From the NCBI RefSeq assembly GCF_018614975.1, contig NZ_JAGGNR010000046.1, positions 1-38,934 of the forward strand: a DNA stretch of 38,934 bases, given 5' to 3'. The notes below the pieces were generated by a model. It made no database searches. It was not told the DNA's origin and saw only the letters and a program-made list of their open reading frames with translations. The stretch comes from Paenibacillus polymyxa (GTDB lineage: Bacteria; Bacillota; Bacilli; Paenibacillales; Paenibacillaceae). This document shows, piece after piece, positions 1-9,618 of this stretch. The translations under genes were made by a program, and so were the position numbers. Position 1 is the stretch's first letter. Each line of letters opens with the position of its first letter.

Positions 1-100
1 CTTTACAGGGAGCGGTTCAAATTAGCCCTTGTCGTCTGAACTCTTCATTGGTAATTATATCGATCTCTGCATACCCTCCTCCCACATGTCGTTGAAACCT
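1..100 (-). pseudogene. Possible GNAT acetyltransferase remnant
   Basis: Read on the minus strand, one frame between about 8 and 95 gives GGYAEIDIITNEEFRRQGLI followed by a stop. This resembles the acetyl-CoA-binding stretch of GNAT N-acetyltransferases (an EIDI-type strand followed by R/Q-x-x-G-x-G/A). The frame is closed by a stop on both sides, so only a scrap of a gene can be present. Positions 101-344 hold no supported gene. A weak minus-strand ATG near 280, behind a GAGG-type site, opens only a 17-codon frame. The identification rests on one short motif and is tentative. Confidence 0.3.
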
Positions 101-344
101 TGGACGGAGTCATTCACTTCGCATCAGGTCAAGTCGAAGCGTAGTGGATTCCCTAACGCGTCAACTCCCCATGAATTGTGTGTTTAACCCACCTCGGTAA
201 CATCCAATCGCTTGCTTTGCCCCCTTATTCGCCTGATCTATGCTCGTAAACTCGTACAATCGTGGCTTCAATCATCATTTTCTCCTCGTAAGTACGGATT
301 TCCAACACGCCCAAGCATACTTACAAAAAAAAAATTGAAAATCG

Positions 345-1436
345 TTATTTAAGTATATCCTGTAGTCTTAAAGTAGGCCTGAATTTATTAATTGCAATAT
401 CTGTAAATCCAAATACATCTGATAAATCAAGTGCTACTCCTAATGGTGAAATAACACTAGTCAAAATCATTCTTATTGTTTTATATGATTTACCTTCTAA
501 AAATTTATATTGGTTTTCAACTCTATCTCTATACTCTTTATAAAACTCTGTACTTGAATTATATTCAGTTTCATTAATGAACTTTCTTATACTCTGTGAT
601 TTATCTCTAAGTTCAAATACGTCGCTTATATTAATTCTCTTATTACGAAAATAACTTGCGAGATCCGGCATATTTTCTATTGTAAGAAGTTCATTAAGAT
701 GATCCGTAGATTTATTTAATTCATCAGTGTACAACTTTTCGAATATCTTCCGATTTGAGTTACTTAGGATTAAACTATCTGCTTTTGTCTCAATTTGAGA
801 TAGTATATTGATATAAGACCTAATTATTGTAGTTAAGAATTCTCCAACAAGGAGATTAGATAGTTTTTTACAGTTGTTATCTTCAGATTCAATATAGAAT
901 ATTCCATCTTTCACAGTAACTTTATATTCAAATTTATCTAAAACGTCATTTAATAAATGATTTGGTCTAGTAGATTTATATATATCTACCAATAGTTGTT
1001 TGTCATTAAGTATCGAACATGCATACTCACATAACCTATTCATATCAATATGGTTATAGTCTAATACTTGAATTTTCCTATCAATTAATCTTCTGTAGTT
1101 CCTTTTTAAGCTTTTATATCTTTCGTCAGCATTAAAATGATCTAAATCAATACTTTTGTTTATTTTTAATTCAATCATTATATTCCCTTCTGAATGTTTA
1201 ATATAACGAATTGGTACAAAGTCGTAAAATATTGATAACTCATCTTTGTCGAGTAATCTGAGTAACTTAGGTAAACTATTCGTAGAAAGTTCTACACAAT
1301 CCAAAAAGTGACCATTTGTGAGGACAATCTTATCATTTGTAAGAAGTGTTTCGTAAAAGAGACTTTTATCAAATTGATTTGCTCTGCTTTCTCCAACAAA
1401 TATTGGATTGAATACATCTAAACAAGTTTTCTTCAT
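345..1436 (-). CDS. Hypothetical AT-rich protein, 363 aa
   Basis: I do not recognise this protein. The start chosen is the ATG at 1436 (MKKTCLDV...), because an AGGAG site lies 8 bases before it; the upstream GTG overlaps that site. The protein is rich in Lys, Asn, Ile and Asp, has no signal peptide and looks cytoplasmic. The middle, about residues 95-290, is largely helical by composition. A hydrophobic patch near residues 325-345 (TSVISPLGVALDLSDVFGF) is too polar for a clear membrane span. Base composition is markedly more AT-rich than the transporter genes that follow and resembles the cassette genes at 10-20 kb, which suggests horizontal acquisition. It stands alone, with no partner gene on either side. 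Confidence 0.7.
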   Translation of the reverse strand: MKKTCLDVFNPIFVGESRANQFDKSLFYETLLTNDKIVLTNGHFLDCVELSTNSLPKLLRLLDKDELSIFYDFVPIRYIKHSEGNIMIELKINKSIDLDHFNADERYKSLKRNYRRLIDRKIQVLDYNHIDMNRLCEYACSILNDKQLLVDIYKSTRPNHLLNDVLDKFEYKVTVKDGIFYIESEDNNCKKLSNLLVGEFLTTIIRSYINILSQIETKADSLILSNSNRKIFEKLYTDELNKSTDHLNELLTIENMPDLASYFRNKRINISDVFELRDKSQSIRKFINETEYNSSTEFYKEYRDRVENQYKFLEGKSYKTIRMILTSVISPLGVALDLSDVFGFTDIAINKFRPTLRLQDILK

Positions 1437-2020
1437 ACTAATCACTCCTATAAATATTTGGTTTTGCCGTCCTATGTATGATTAATGTATTTAATGAACC
1501 TACGCTTACAGTGAAAACCTTTTACTGCGTACATAAAATAAGTACACCAATACAATTAATACACATAAACTTTTCATAGTTGCAAATTCCATAACTCAGT
1601 TTTAATAGAATATTCAGAAACTCTTACTAAATTATTACAAGTTGCTTACATTGAAAATTTTTCTTGTTTCTTTTATTTTATACTACTCTGTTTTCTGGTC
1701 TTGGTTTCACTTTATATTAAAATATATCATCTCTTGTTTTATTAGATTTTTTTTCAATTTGTATTTGAATATTTTACAAAAAGTAAGATCCAAAACTGAT
1801 AATAATATTTTATTCACGAACATCGAGGTAACCAACTTTAACTAAGAAGACTTTATTGCTGATCCCTTAAGGAATATAAGATAAAATTCATTAAATAGGA
1901 ATAAACCACTATTTGTATAAATACTTACATACAAGTAAAACACCAAAAAGAAGCCACCTCCCTGGCCTTCCCCAGTTCAGTGACTCCTTTTTCACAACCC
2001 TATTCATTTTCTACATTCAA
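1437..2020. other. AT-rich intergenic region
   Basis: No gene is supported here. A plus-strand frame at 1642-1845 would encode a hydrophobic Phe/Ile-rich peptide, but it has no ribosome binding site and is explained by AT-rich composition. The right edge holds a terminator-like hairpin for the permease operon (separate entry). The stretch marks the border between the AT-rich orphan gene and the better-balanced sugar-transport module. Confidence 0.6.
1945..1990 (-). terminator. Terminator-like hairpin after the permease operon
   Basis: Read on the minus strand, an imperfect stem (GGAGTCAC pairing with GTGGCTTC, plus an inner CTGG/CCAG) is followed by CTTTTT. It lies about 30 bases beyond the stop codon of the second permease gene. 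The stem contains mismatches, so the call is moderate. Confidence 0.45.
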
Positions 2021-2893
2021 CTACTCCTTAACAGCACCAACCACGATCCCCGTTACAAAATAACGTTGCAGGAACGGGTACACAAGCAGGATCGGAAGTG
2101 CACTGATAAAGATCTGCGAAGCCCGAATGGTCCGTTGGGACAGGTTCGCAACTGCTTCCGGATCAAGCTTCGACATGTCGGCCTGCACGATGATCGTCTG
2201 CATGAATGTCGCGAGTGGCAGCTTTTCCGCATCACGGATGTAGATGATCCCGTCAAAATACGCGTTCCAGTGACCGACCATCATGAAGAGCGAAACTGTT
2301 GCAATAACGGGTACCGAGACAGGCAGATAGATTTTGATGAATGTCTGAAAATGTCCTGCCCCATCGATAAATGCAGCTTCCTCCAGATCTTTCGGAACCG
2401 TACGGAAGAAATTAAGCAACAGAATGATGTTGAACACCGCGACCAATCCAGGCAGGATCAAGGCCAACAATGTGTTCATCAATCCCAGCTTCAGAATCAG
2501 GATGTACCCCGGAATGAGACCACCGCTGAACAGCATCGTGATGACAAAATACCACAGATAGATGTTACGTGCGCGGAACACCCGCGTCTCTTTGGAAAGC
2601 GCATAGGCTGCAATCGTATTAACGATTAACGCAAGTCCAGTACCCAGTACCGTCCGCTCCACGGACACCCACAAGGAGGAGAGGAAGTTGGTATTGGCAA
2701 ATGTCTTCGCATACGCTTCTAACGTAAAACCAATCGGCCAGAACGTAACCAACCCGGCATTGGCAGGTGCGGATGCACTAAGCGATACCATGAGCAAGTG
2801 ATATAAAGGCAGCAAGCAGAGCAGCGAAAGGATGGTCAATAACACATTATTGAATATGCTGAATATGCGGTAAGGCATCGTTTTATGATACAT
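2021..2893 (-). CDS. Carbohydrate ABC transporter permease, LplC type
   Basis: Inner-membrane permease of a CUT1-family sugar ABC importer; it would pair with the neighbouring LplB-type permease to form the channel. The 290 aa length is normal. About six membrane spans are visible, the first at residues 12-36. The EAA loop that docks the ATPase is at residues 171-190 (EEAAFIDGAG...). The start at 2893 has an AAAGGATG site. It lies 15 bases after the upstream permease, so the two are co-transcribed. No ATPase gene is nearby; Paenibacillus and Bacillus commonly use a shared MsmK/MsmX-type ATPase encoded elsewhere. The substrate cannot be read from the sequence, though LplABC-like systems with YesM/YesN partners usually import oligosaccharides from plant or fungal polymers. 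Confidence 0.92.
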   Translation of the reverse strand: MYHKTMPYRIFSIFNNVLLTILSLLCLLPLYHLLMVSLSASAPANAGLVTFWPIGFTLEAYAKTFANTNFLSSLWVSVERTVLGTGLALIVNTIAAYALSKETRVFRARNIYLWYFVITMLFSGGLIPGYILILKLGLMNTLLALILPGLVAVFNIILLLNFFRTVPKDLEEAAFIDGAGHFQTFIKIYLPVSVPVIATVSLFMMVGHWNAYFDGIIYIRDAEKLPLATFMQTIIVQADMSKLDPEAVANLSQRTIRASQIFISALPILLVYPFLQRYFVTGIVVGAVKE

Positions 2894-2908
2894 GTCTCGT
2901 CATCCTTT

Positions 2909-3871
2909 CTAGAAAATTCGGTATCCGGCGAATCGGTAAGCCAGTCGATATGAGATCACAATCAGAATCAGGCTGATGACCGATTTGAACAGATTCACCG
3001 CGGTAGCGAAACTGAACTGTCCACTAAGCAGACCTTCTCTATACACAAACGTATCAATAATATCTCCTTGCTGATAAATCAACGGACTATACAAGTTAAA
3101 GATCTGGTCAAAGTTGGCGTTAAGCACATTACCCAGTGCCAGCGTTGCGATTACGATCCCAATGGGAATCAGTGCCGGGATGGTAATATACATCGTTTGC
3201 TTCCAGCGTCCCGCTCCATCCACTTCAGCCGCTTCATAAAGTGACGGATTAATGCCGGACAATGCCGCGAGGAAGATAATCGTGTTGAATCCAAACTCTT
3301 TCCAGACATCACTCGCAATAATTGTGAATCGGAACCAGCTACCATCCCCAAGGAAGAAGATCGGCTTGATGCCGAATACCGAGACCAGAAACTGATTGAC
3401 GATCCCCGTCTGAGCCAGAATATCGATCAGGATACCGGATAACGTTACCCATGACAGAAAGTGTGGAAGATATACGAGCGTTTGAATCGTTCTTTTCAAT
3501 GCCATCTTCCGCACCTCGTTGAGCAATAAGGCAAAGATAAATGGAATGATCAGGTTCATGACAATCTTCGTACAGGCAAAAAACAGCGTGTTCCACGTGA
3601 TTTGCAGGAAATAATCATTTTCCCACATGTACCTGAAATGCTTCAGTCCTACCCATTCGGAATTAAAAAAACCAAGTGCAGGTTTATAATCTTGAAATGC
3701 CATCAAAATCCCGGACATCGGAATGTATGAAAAAATAAAGACCATTATGGCCGCTGGCAACACCATGAAATGCAGAATCCACGGCTGTTTATAGCGTTTT
3801 TTTCTTTTTGGTTCCAGCTTGTTCCCAATGTTCGCCTGCGGGACCGGTTTACCCTCCAATTTAGCCTCCAT
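2909..3871 (-). CDS. Carbohydrate ABC transporter permease, LplB type
   Basis: First permease of the sugar importer, 320 aa. The Lys/Arg-rich cytoplasmic N-terminus (about residues 18-29) precedes the first span at residues 33-52. The EAA loop (YEAAEVDGAG...) is at residues 212-232, and the C-terminus (RFAGYRIF) is typical of the LplB/YtcP group. The start at 3871 sits behind CAGGAGC. It is the first gene of a two-gene leftward operon, divergent from the sensor kinase across a 171-base promoter region (3872-4042). This arrangement suggests that the kinase/regulator pair controls both arms in response to sugar. Confidence 0.93.
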   Translation of the reverse strand: MEAKLEGKPVPQANIGNKLEPKRKKRYKQPWILHFMVLPAAIMVFIFSYIPMSGILMAFQDYKPALGFFNSEWVGLKHFRYMWENDYFLQITWNTLFFACTKIVMNLIIPFIFALLLNEVRKMALKRTIQTLVYLPHFLSWVTLSGILIDILAQTGIVNQFLVSVFGIKPIFFLGDGSWFRFTIIASDVWKEFGFNTIIFLAALSGINPSLYEAAEVDGAGRWKQTMYITIPALIPIGIVIATLALGNVLNANFDQIFNLYSPLIYQQGDIIDTFVYREGLLSGQFSFATAVNLFKSVISLILIVISYRLAYRFAGYRIF

Positions 3872-4042
3872 AGCACTGCTCCTGTTCCCAAAAAAAGTTT
3901 TTGTGTGTGATGGGGTTCTCTGATATAAATAGTATCAAGCCACTCTCGGGTCTGACTATATAACATTGTTAGGCTCCATAAGATTTTATTAGGAAATTCA
4001 TTCAGAGGGGTTGTTTACACACGAATTTAAAGGAGACTTTTA

Positions 4043-5848
4043 ATGCATACATGGAAGCGTTATATGCCTTTTCAAAAAGGACCCCGTTCCCGCTTCAGCC
4101 TATTCGCCAAAATTAACCTCTTAATTGTAGTCCTGTTCATCCCGATCCTGATCATGTATACCTACTCGAATAACGTCACCTATGATGTCGTCAGCAAAGA
4201 ATTGCAGATCTCCAACACGAAGCAGCTCACGTTCTTGTCCAGTCAGATCGACTCCCGTATCAATCAGATGATGGATTTCAGCCTGATTCTCTCCCGTGAT
4301 CCGAATGTCAGAGCCTTCAACGGCCTGAACATGTGGGATGATCGATATGACCGGATGCAGACCCGTTATGTGATTCAGGAGAAGATGACGCTTCAGACGA
4401 GCGTTACCGATATATGGCCTACCCGATATGCGGTGTATTCACAGCAGAATGAGGATGTCATCGCCAACTACAACCGAACTACAGGATATGATGAGGCCTA
4501 TTTGAAAAAAAATATGAGCGGACAATGGACCTATGGGGACCAAAGTGCCGAATCACAAGATGAGATGAAATCCTTCTATTGGTTCTATACGGACTCCCTT
4601 GCCCAACCAGGAATGCTCACTGGAAGCAATCTGGTGATTGAAGCCAGCTTCAGCTATGAGAACATTCAGAATATGCTGGATACGTATAAAGCTGGCGGAC
4701 AAGGTGATCCTTTCTTATATCACAAAGGAAATGAACCCATTCTGAATCGCAGCGCGGACAAGCAGTTATCCGCTGCACTCACTCAGTATCTGGATACGCA
4801 CTCGCCAGAGGATACTACACAGGACGTGGTCGAACTGAACGGAAAGAAATATCTGGTTAGCTCCGTGAAGTCCACCTATCTGGATTGGCATCTGGTTGAT
4901 GTCATCCCGCTGTATCAGATTTTGAAACCCATCTCGCTCAGTCAGAATCTGTTCTACACCAGTATGATTTTGCTACTCGTTGTGGGAATCTCGGCTTCCA
5001 TCCTGCTGTACCGGAATGTCCAGTATCCGATCAAACAGCTGATCAAAGGCTTACGCCGTGTAGAACAAGGGGACTATTCTGTTCGACTGCATAGCAAAAA
5101 CCAGAATGAATTCTCATTCCTGTTCCGCCGATTCAACGATATGTCCCATCAGATTCAGGATCTGATCGAGAATGTGTTCCATGAGAAGATTAGAGCCAGG
5201 GAAGCAACGCTGAAGCAATTACAGGCGCAGATCAATCCGCATTTCCTATATAATTGTCTTGGTTATATCATCAACATGGCCCAGATGAAGGACGAGCAAG
5301 CCGTGGTCTCCATGGCGCATAATCTTAGTGCCTACTACCGCTATACCACCCGTATGGAAAAAGAGACATCTTCGCTTCAGGAAGAGATCAAGCTGCTGAT
5401 CAACTATCTGGATATTCAGAAGCTGCGCAATGGCCGGATTGAATATCACATCGATATCCCTGAGGACATGCTTGCCCAATCGGTGCCGCGATTAATGCTT
5501 CAGCCCATGGTTGAGAATTCCGTCATACACGGTGTGGCGAAGTCCTATTCTTCTGGGGAAATTCGAATTACCGGGGAGCGCTTGAATGGTTTTGGCAGAA
5601 TATATATCGACGACGATGGCCCGGGTCTCAGCCCGGAACAGTACGAAGCGCTGAACTTGAAGATGCAGGAGCCGTTACAGGAAGAAATGGGCTGCGGCCT
5701 TTGGAATACGAATCAACGAATCATGCACACATTTGGAAGCCATTCCTACCTCCTATTCGGCCCATCCCTACTTGGCGGATTCCGAACCGAAATCATCTGG
5801 GAGATACCAAGCGAGGACACGGAGCGAGGAGATACTTGTAAGAGTTAA
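4043..5848 (+). CDS. Sensor histidine kinase, YesM family
   Basis: Membrane sensor of the HPK7/YesM class, 601 aa. The first membrane span is at about residues 20-42 and the second at 305-327; between them lies an extracellular sensing domain of roughly 260 residues. A HAMP linker follows (about 328-380, PIKQLIKGLRRVEQGDY). The phosphorylated histidine is His400 in QINPHFLYN, the hallmark of the His_kinase family. ATP-binding motifs include the N box VENSVIHG near residue 490 and DDDGPG near 523. The start is placed behind AAAGGAGA. It is expected to phosphorylate the response regulator 231 bases downstream. Its position between permeases and binding protein suggests it senses the sugar or the loaded binding protein. 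Confidence 0.94.
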   Translation: MHTWKRYMPFQKGPRSRFSLFAKINLLIVVLFIPILIMYTYSNNVTYDVVSKELQISNTKQLTFLSSQIDSRINQMMDFSLILSRDPNVRAFNGLNMWDDRYDRMQTRYVIQEKMTLQTSVTDIWPTRYAVYSQQNEDVIANYNRTTGYDEAYLKKNMSGQWTYGDQSAESQDEMKSFYWFYTDSLAQPGMLTGSNLVIEASFSYENIQNMLDTYKAGGQGDPFLYHKGNEPILNRSADKQLSAALTQYLDTHSPEDTTQDVVELNGKKYLVSSVKSTYLDWHLVDVIPLYQILKPISLSQNLFYTSMILLLVVGISASILLYRNVQYPIKQLIKGLRRVEQGDYSVRLHSKNQNEFSFLFRRFNDMSHQIQDLIENVFHEKIRAREATLKQLQAQINPHFLYNCLGYIINMAQMKDEQAVVSMAHNLSAYYRYTTRMEKETSSLQEEIKLLINYLDIQKLRNGRIEYHIDIPEDMLAQSVPRLMLQPMVENSVIHGVAKSYSSGEIRITGERLNGFGRIYIDDDGPGLSPEQYEALNLKMQEPLQEEMGCGLWNTNQRIMHTFGSHSYLLFGPSLLGGFRTEIIWEIPSEDTERGDTCKS

Positions 5849-5948
5849 AGTTAATACAAACAATAAATTGACGATTTAATTTTGAACAAGATCACGTACA
5901 CGATAACGCAGAGGACAGAAAAAACCTGAAGAAGCAAAGCGTTCGCCT

Positions 5949-5999
5949 TTATCACCAGATTTACACATTATAAAATTCATTCAATAAATCTGGGGATAA
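5949..5999. repeat. Imperfect inverted repeat upstream of the response regulator gene
   Basis: TTATC-A-CCAGATTTA (5949-5963) pairs with TAAATCTGG-G-GATAA (5985-5999): 14 base pairs with one A/G mismatch around a 21-base AT-rich loop. No T-tract follows, so it is not a simple terminator. It sits in the 231-base gap between kinase and regulator genes and could be a regulatory RNA hairpin, a DNA site or a Paenibacillus intergenic repeat; this cannot be decided here. Confidence 0.5.
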
Positions 6000-6079
6000 C
6001 AGCGATCGAAAGGTTATTCTGTCATCGGAGTGGCAAGTGTACAGATGTCTGCGTTCAACCAACAAGGAGACAATACACC

Positions 6080-7690
6080 ATGCAAATGATGATCGTAGAC
6101 GATGAAGCACACTGGGTGGATAACCTGTCCATTACCAAGCCCTGGCACACACTGGGGATCGAACAGGTGCATAAAGCCTACTCGGCCCACGAAGCATTAC
6201 AAATGATCGACACTCACCCCATCGATATCGTGATCTCGGACATCCAGATGCCCGAAATGACAGGCATAGAACTGATTGAACGCATCCGCATCCGGGACAA
6301 AAAAATAAAATGCATTCTGTTATCCGGGTATTCCGAATTCGATTACGCCAAAAAAGCCATCCAGTTCGAAGCCGTGGACTATCTGCTGAAGCCGCCCACA
6401 GACGATGAACTAATGGGTGCTGTTCAGAAGGCCATTGATCAATTGAACAATGAATGGGAACTGGTCAGTTCACTGACACGAACGCAGTTTACGTTGCGGG
6501 AGAATCTCCCCCATTTAAGAGGACGACTGCTCCTGGGGGCTTTGCAGGGACAACGAATCGCCGCTGCCGAATGGGAGCGGAAGCTCGCCAATTACGATCT
6601 GCCTTTCCATACCGGGGATGCCGCATTAATGCTAGTTCGTTTGGAAGAAGAATTCGGACACTATGACAGCAATGATCAGACTTTGATCGAATATGCGATC
6701 ATCAATATGGCGGAAGAGATTATGGGTGAGTTTATGGAAGTGTGGGGGGTGAAGGAGGAGCACGGATATCTGGTGTTTTTGCTTCAGTTGAAAGAACGGA
6801 AAGGCGATATTGGCAAAGAAACCATGCTGGAGAAGCTATCGATTCAACTTCAATCCAAAGTAAAACAGTTTCTGAAAGGCTCCCTCTCCATCGTCATCAC
6901 CGAGTGGTTCACCTTCCCGGAACAGATTTACGATCGCTTCCGTCAGGCGTCGGCCTACTTCCGGCAGATCGTCGGAGACGAACGCGAATTCGTCATGCGC
7001 GTCAGCGATGTCGAGACACCTGCGGCACAAGGTCCTTTGGATGTACTGTACACCCCGCCCACCTTTATTAGTTTGCTAGAGAGCGGACAGTGGGATGCCG
7101 CCGAAGAGAAAATACGCGCGGTCTGTGCGGAGCTGGATGAGAAATGGTCGGAATCCTGGGAGCATTGCATGGAGGCTGGTTTTCTTATTACAGCTTCGTT
7201 CACCAATATTGCCCACCGGAACAAGCTGACTCTGACCACTTTAATGGGAAATGATGTCGAGGGTTTGCAAAGTGGGGAAGTTTTCGCTACCATCAGCAAA
7301 CTTCGGAAATGGTCGCTCAGTGTGCTGGGCAAACTCAAAGAAGGCACGTCCAACGAGATCAAGGACATCCGTTCCGAGTATGTGAAGAAGATTCAGGATT
7401 TTACAGATAAGAACCTGCATCTGGATGTATCTTTGCGTGTGCTCGCTGACCATGTCAATCTGCACCCGACCCATTTGTCCAAAATCTATAAGATCGAAAC
7501 CGGCGAAGGCATTAGTGATTATATCTCGCGCCTGCGTATGGATCGGGCCTGTCACAAGCTGATCACCACTACCAAAAAAATATATGAAATCAGCATGGAG
7601 ATTGGCTATATGGACCCGGCTTATTTTATTAAAGTATTCAAGCGTCAGTTCGGTGTCACGCCGCAAGAGTACAGAGACCAGCATAAATAA
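6080..7690 (+). CDS. Response regulator with AraC-type DNA-binding domain, YesN family
   Basis: Transcription factor partner of the upstream kinase, 536 aa. The receiver domain covers residues 1-120, with acidic pocket Asp7/Asp8, phosphorylation site Asp54 (VISDIQMPEM), Ser82 in LLSGYS and Lys104 in LLKPP. A middle region of about 300 residues, typical of YesN-like regulators, leads to a two-helix-turn-helix AraC domain at about residues 430-535 (SLRVLADHVNLHPTHLSKIYK..., ending FGVTPQEYRD). The start at 6080 has an AAGGAGA site. It probably activates the divergent permease genes and the downstream binding-protein gene. Confidence 0.94.
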   Translation: MQMMIVDDEAHWVDNLSITKPWHTLGIEQVHKAYSAHEALQMIDTHPIDIVISDIQMPEMTGIELIERIRIRDKKIKCILLSGYSEFDYAKKAIQFEAVDYLLKPPTDDELMGAVQKAIDQLNNEWELVSSLTRTQFTLRENLPHLRGRLLLGALQGQRIAAAEWERKLANYDLPFHTGDAALMLVRLEEEFGHYDSNDQTLIEYAIINMAEEIMGEFMEVWGVKEEHGYLVFLLQLKERKGDIGKETMLEKLSIQLQSKVKQFLKGSLSIVITEWFTFPEQIYDRFRQASAYFRQIVGDEREFVMRVSDVETPAAQGPLDVLYTPPTFISLLESGQWDAAEEKIRAVCAELDEKWSESWEHCMEAGFLITASFTNIAHRNKLTLTTLMGNDVEGLQSGEVFATISKLRKWSLSVLGKLKEGTSNEIKDIRSEYVKKIQDFTDKNLHLDVSLRVLADHVNLHPTHLSKIYKIETGEGISDYISRLRMDRACHKLITTTKKIYEISMEIGYMDPAYFIKVFKRQFGVTPQEYRDQHK

Positions 7691-7835
7691 CATGACTGAA
7701 AACCGAATTTTTTGAACTTCATTTGAACATTCACTAAGAGAGTCCTATCGAAACTAAAAAACTCATATAGATGACATCCCGTACAAATTGGTACAGTTAC
7801 ACTGTAAAGATCATACACCGTAGGGGGATTGAACA

Positions 7836-9515
7836 ATGATCAAATTCAAAACATGGTGGTCACTGCTCATGGTTATCGCGCTCATCACGATCACTGCGTG
7901 CGGCAGTGGCGAGACAGCCAGTGACAATGGTACCGATAATACGCCGGGAACTGTCGGCTCAGCTGAAGCAGAAGCTGCTTTTGCTAAAGGAAAATATGAT
8001 CCACCGATCGAGTTCAGTTCGGTATTAATGCCGAAGAAATACGTGCAAGGAGATACCAAAGAAAATAACGTGCACGATCGCTGGATGCTGGAAACGCTGG
8101 GTATGAAGCATAAAGATACCTGGTATCCGGCCAATGACGATCAATACAGACAAAAGCTGCAACTGGCTATCGCCTCTGGCGAGAAGCTGCCTGATTTTGT
8201 AACCGTACCGACCAATGCGGTATTGACCAATCAGCTGATCGACTCCGGTCAATTCATCGCCATCGATGAGTTGTTCGACAAGTATGCGAGTCAGACCCTG
8301 AAAGATCACGCCGCAGCACAACCTGAACTGTGGTATCCGTTCACCAAGGACGGCAAAAAGTACAACATGCCGATCATGGAGTACACCGATAACGACGATA
8401 CGCTGCTCTGGCTCCGCGAGGACTGGATGGAGAAGCTGAACCTGGAAGCTCCGAAGACCATCGCAGATCTTGAGAACATCATGGACAAATTCAAAAACGA
8501 GAACCCGGACGGTCTGTCTCCAGACAAAGTATTCCCGCTGGCGATCTCGCTGAAAAATAACACCAACACCTGGATGGGTCAGCTCGACTGGTTGTTCGGT
8601 GCATACGGCACAATCGAGGAGCAATGGAACAAAGACGCGAACGGTAATCTCGAGTACGGCTCCGTTAACCCGGGTGCCAAACAAGCTCTTGCCAAGCTGG
8701 CTGAATGGATGGATAAAGGTTATATCCACGCTGACTCCGCTCTGTGGGACGAAGGTAAATCCGCTGAAAGCTGGACAGCTGGCAAAGCGGGCATTCTGCC
8801 TGGCGCAAACTGGGTACCGGACTGGCCTGCACCTGACCTGCTGAAGAACGTACCTGGCTCAAAGTATAAAGCTTACCCTGTTCCAGCTGGCCCAGACGGC
8901 AAGATCGGTACGAAGTGGCAGAACTCTGGTGTCAACGCAAGTATCATGATTAACAAGGATGCGAAGCACCCGGAAGCCATCTTCCTGTATTACAACTACC
9001 TGCTGGATAACCTTGCGAACCCGAAAGCGGGCAGTGAGTATGAATACGGCTTCGCCAAAGGTTACGACTGGGATATCATTGACGGACAACCGACCAGTGA
9101 CAAAGAGAAGATCAAAGACTTCTCCAACGAATTCCCTTTCCTGACCGGCCCGGCGCGTATCCCGGATCTGTACATGAAAACACTCGTGAAGCTGGCCAAC
9201 GGCGAGAAGCCTGAAACACCTTACGAGAAACAAATGGCCGAATTCCGTAAACCGGAAAACTGGTATGCAGGTAAAGTCGTTATGTCCCAGATCGACGTCC
9301 GTAAACAAAACTATTTCACTGGCGCCGCAACACCAACCATGGTATCCAAATGGAACCTGCTCCGCCAGTCCGAGATGGAAACCTTCAACAAAATCATCTA
9401 CGGCAATCTGCCAATTGATGCCTTTGACCAATTCGTCGCTAACTGGAAATCCAATGGCGGAGATCAGATCACGCAAGAAGTGAATGATTGGTTTAAATCG
9501 GTAAGTGCGAAGTAA
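7836..9515 (+). CDS. Sugar ABC transporter substrate-binding lipoprotein, LplA type
   Basis: Extracellular family-1 solute-binding protein, 559 aa, anchored to the membrane by a lipid. The N-terminus is a signal peptide with lipobox ITAC and Cys22, followed by a Gly/Ser/Asp-rich linker. It is much longer than maltose-binding protein, which fits the LplA group. It starts behind TAGGGGGATT, 145 bases after the regulator gene, and ends 34 bases before a strong terminator. It would deliver oligosaccharide to the two permeases at 2021-3871. Its base composition is the most GC-rich and codon-biased of the module, consistent with high expression. Confidence 0.94.
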   Translation: MIKFKTWWSLLMVIALITITACGSGETASDNGTDNTPGTVGSAEAEAAFAKGKYDPPIEFSSVLMPKKYVQGDTKENNVHDRWMLETLGMKHKDTWYPANDDQYRQKLQLAIASGEKLPDFVTVPTNAVLTNQLIDSGQFIAIDELFDKYASQTLKDHAAAQPELWYPFTKDGKKYNMPIMEYTDNDDTLLWLREDWMEKLNLEAPKTIADLENIMDKFKNENPDGLSPDKVFPLAISLKNNTNTWMGQLDWLFGAYGTIEEQWNKDANGNLEYGSVNPGAKQALAKLAEWMDKGYIHADSALWDEGKSAESWTAGKAGILPGANWVPDWPAPDLLKNVPGSKYKAYPVPAGPDGKIGTKWQNSGVNASIMINKDAKHPEAIFLYYNYLLDNLANPKAGSEYEYGFAKGYDWDIIDGQPTSDKEKIKDFSNEFPFLTGPARIPDLYMKTLVKLANGEKPETPYEKQMAEFRKPENWYAGKVVMSQIDVRKQNYFTGAATPTMVSKWNLLRQSEMETFNKIIYGNLPIDAFDQFVANWKSNGGDQITQEVNDWFKSVSAK

Positions 9516-9543
9516 GAATTGGGATTTTGAAAAGTAGAGCGTT

Positions 9544-9589
9544 AAAAAACCAGCCGAAGCGTGTAATTTACCGCTTCGGCTGGTTTTTT
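9544..9589. terminator. Strong bidirectional rho-independent terminator
   Basis: A perfect 12-bp stem, CCAGCCGAAGCG (9550-9561) with CGCTTCGGCTGG (9572-9583), is flanked by six A on the left and six T on the right. It terminates the binding-protein transcript and can also serve the minus-strand genes ending at 9619. Confidence 0.93.
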
Positions 9590-9618
9590 AAGTTAAGATC
9601 GGGGTCGCTCCCCCTGAC

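Noticed and set aside
1642..1845. Small hydrophobic plus-strand peptide
   Set aside because: AT-rich DNA gives Phe/Ile-rich frames by chance; there is no ribosome site.
1913..2629. A 238-codon plus-strand frame
   Set aside because: It lies antisense to the LplC-type permease, has no ribosome site, and its product is His/Arg/Gln-rich as expected from a shadow frame.
8025..8729. A 234-codon minus-strand frame
   Set aside because: Antisense to the solute-binding protein gene. Biased codons in that gene keep the opposite frame open; there is no ribosome site and no recognisable motif.
8859..9476. A 205-codon minus-strand frame
   Set aside because: A second shadow of the same highly biased solute-binding protein gene.
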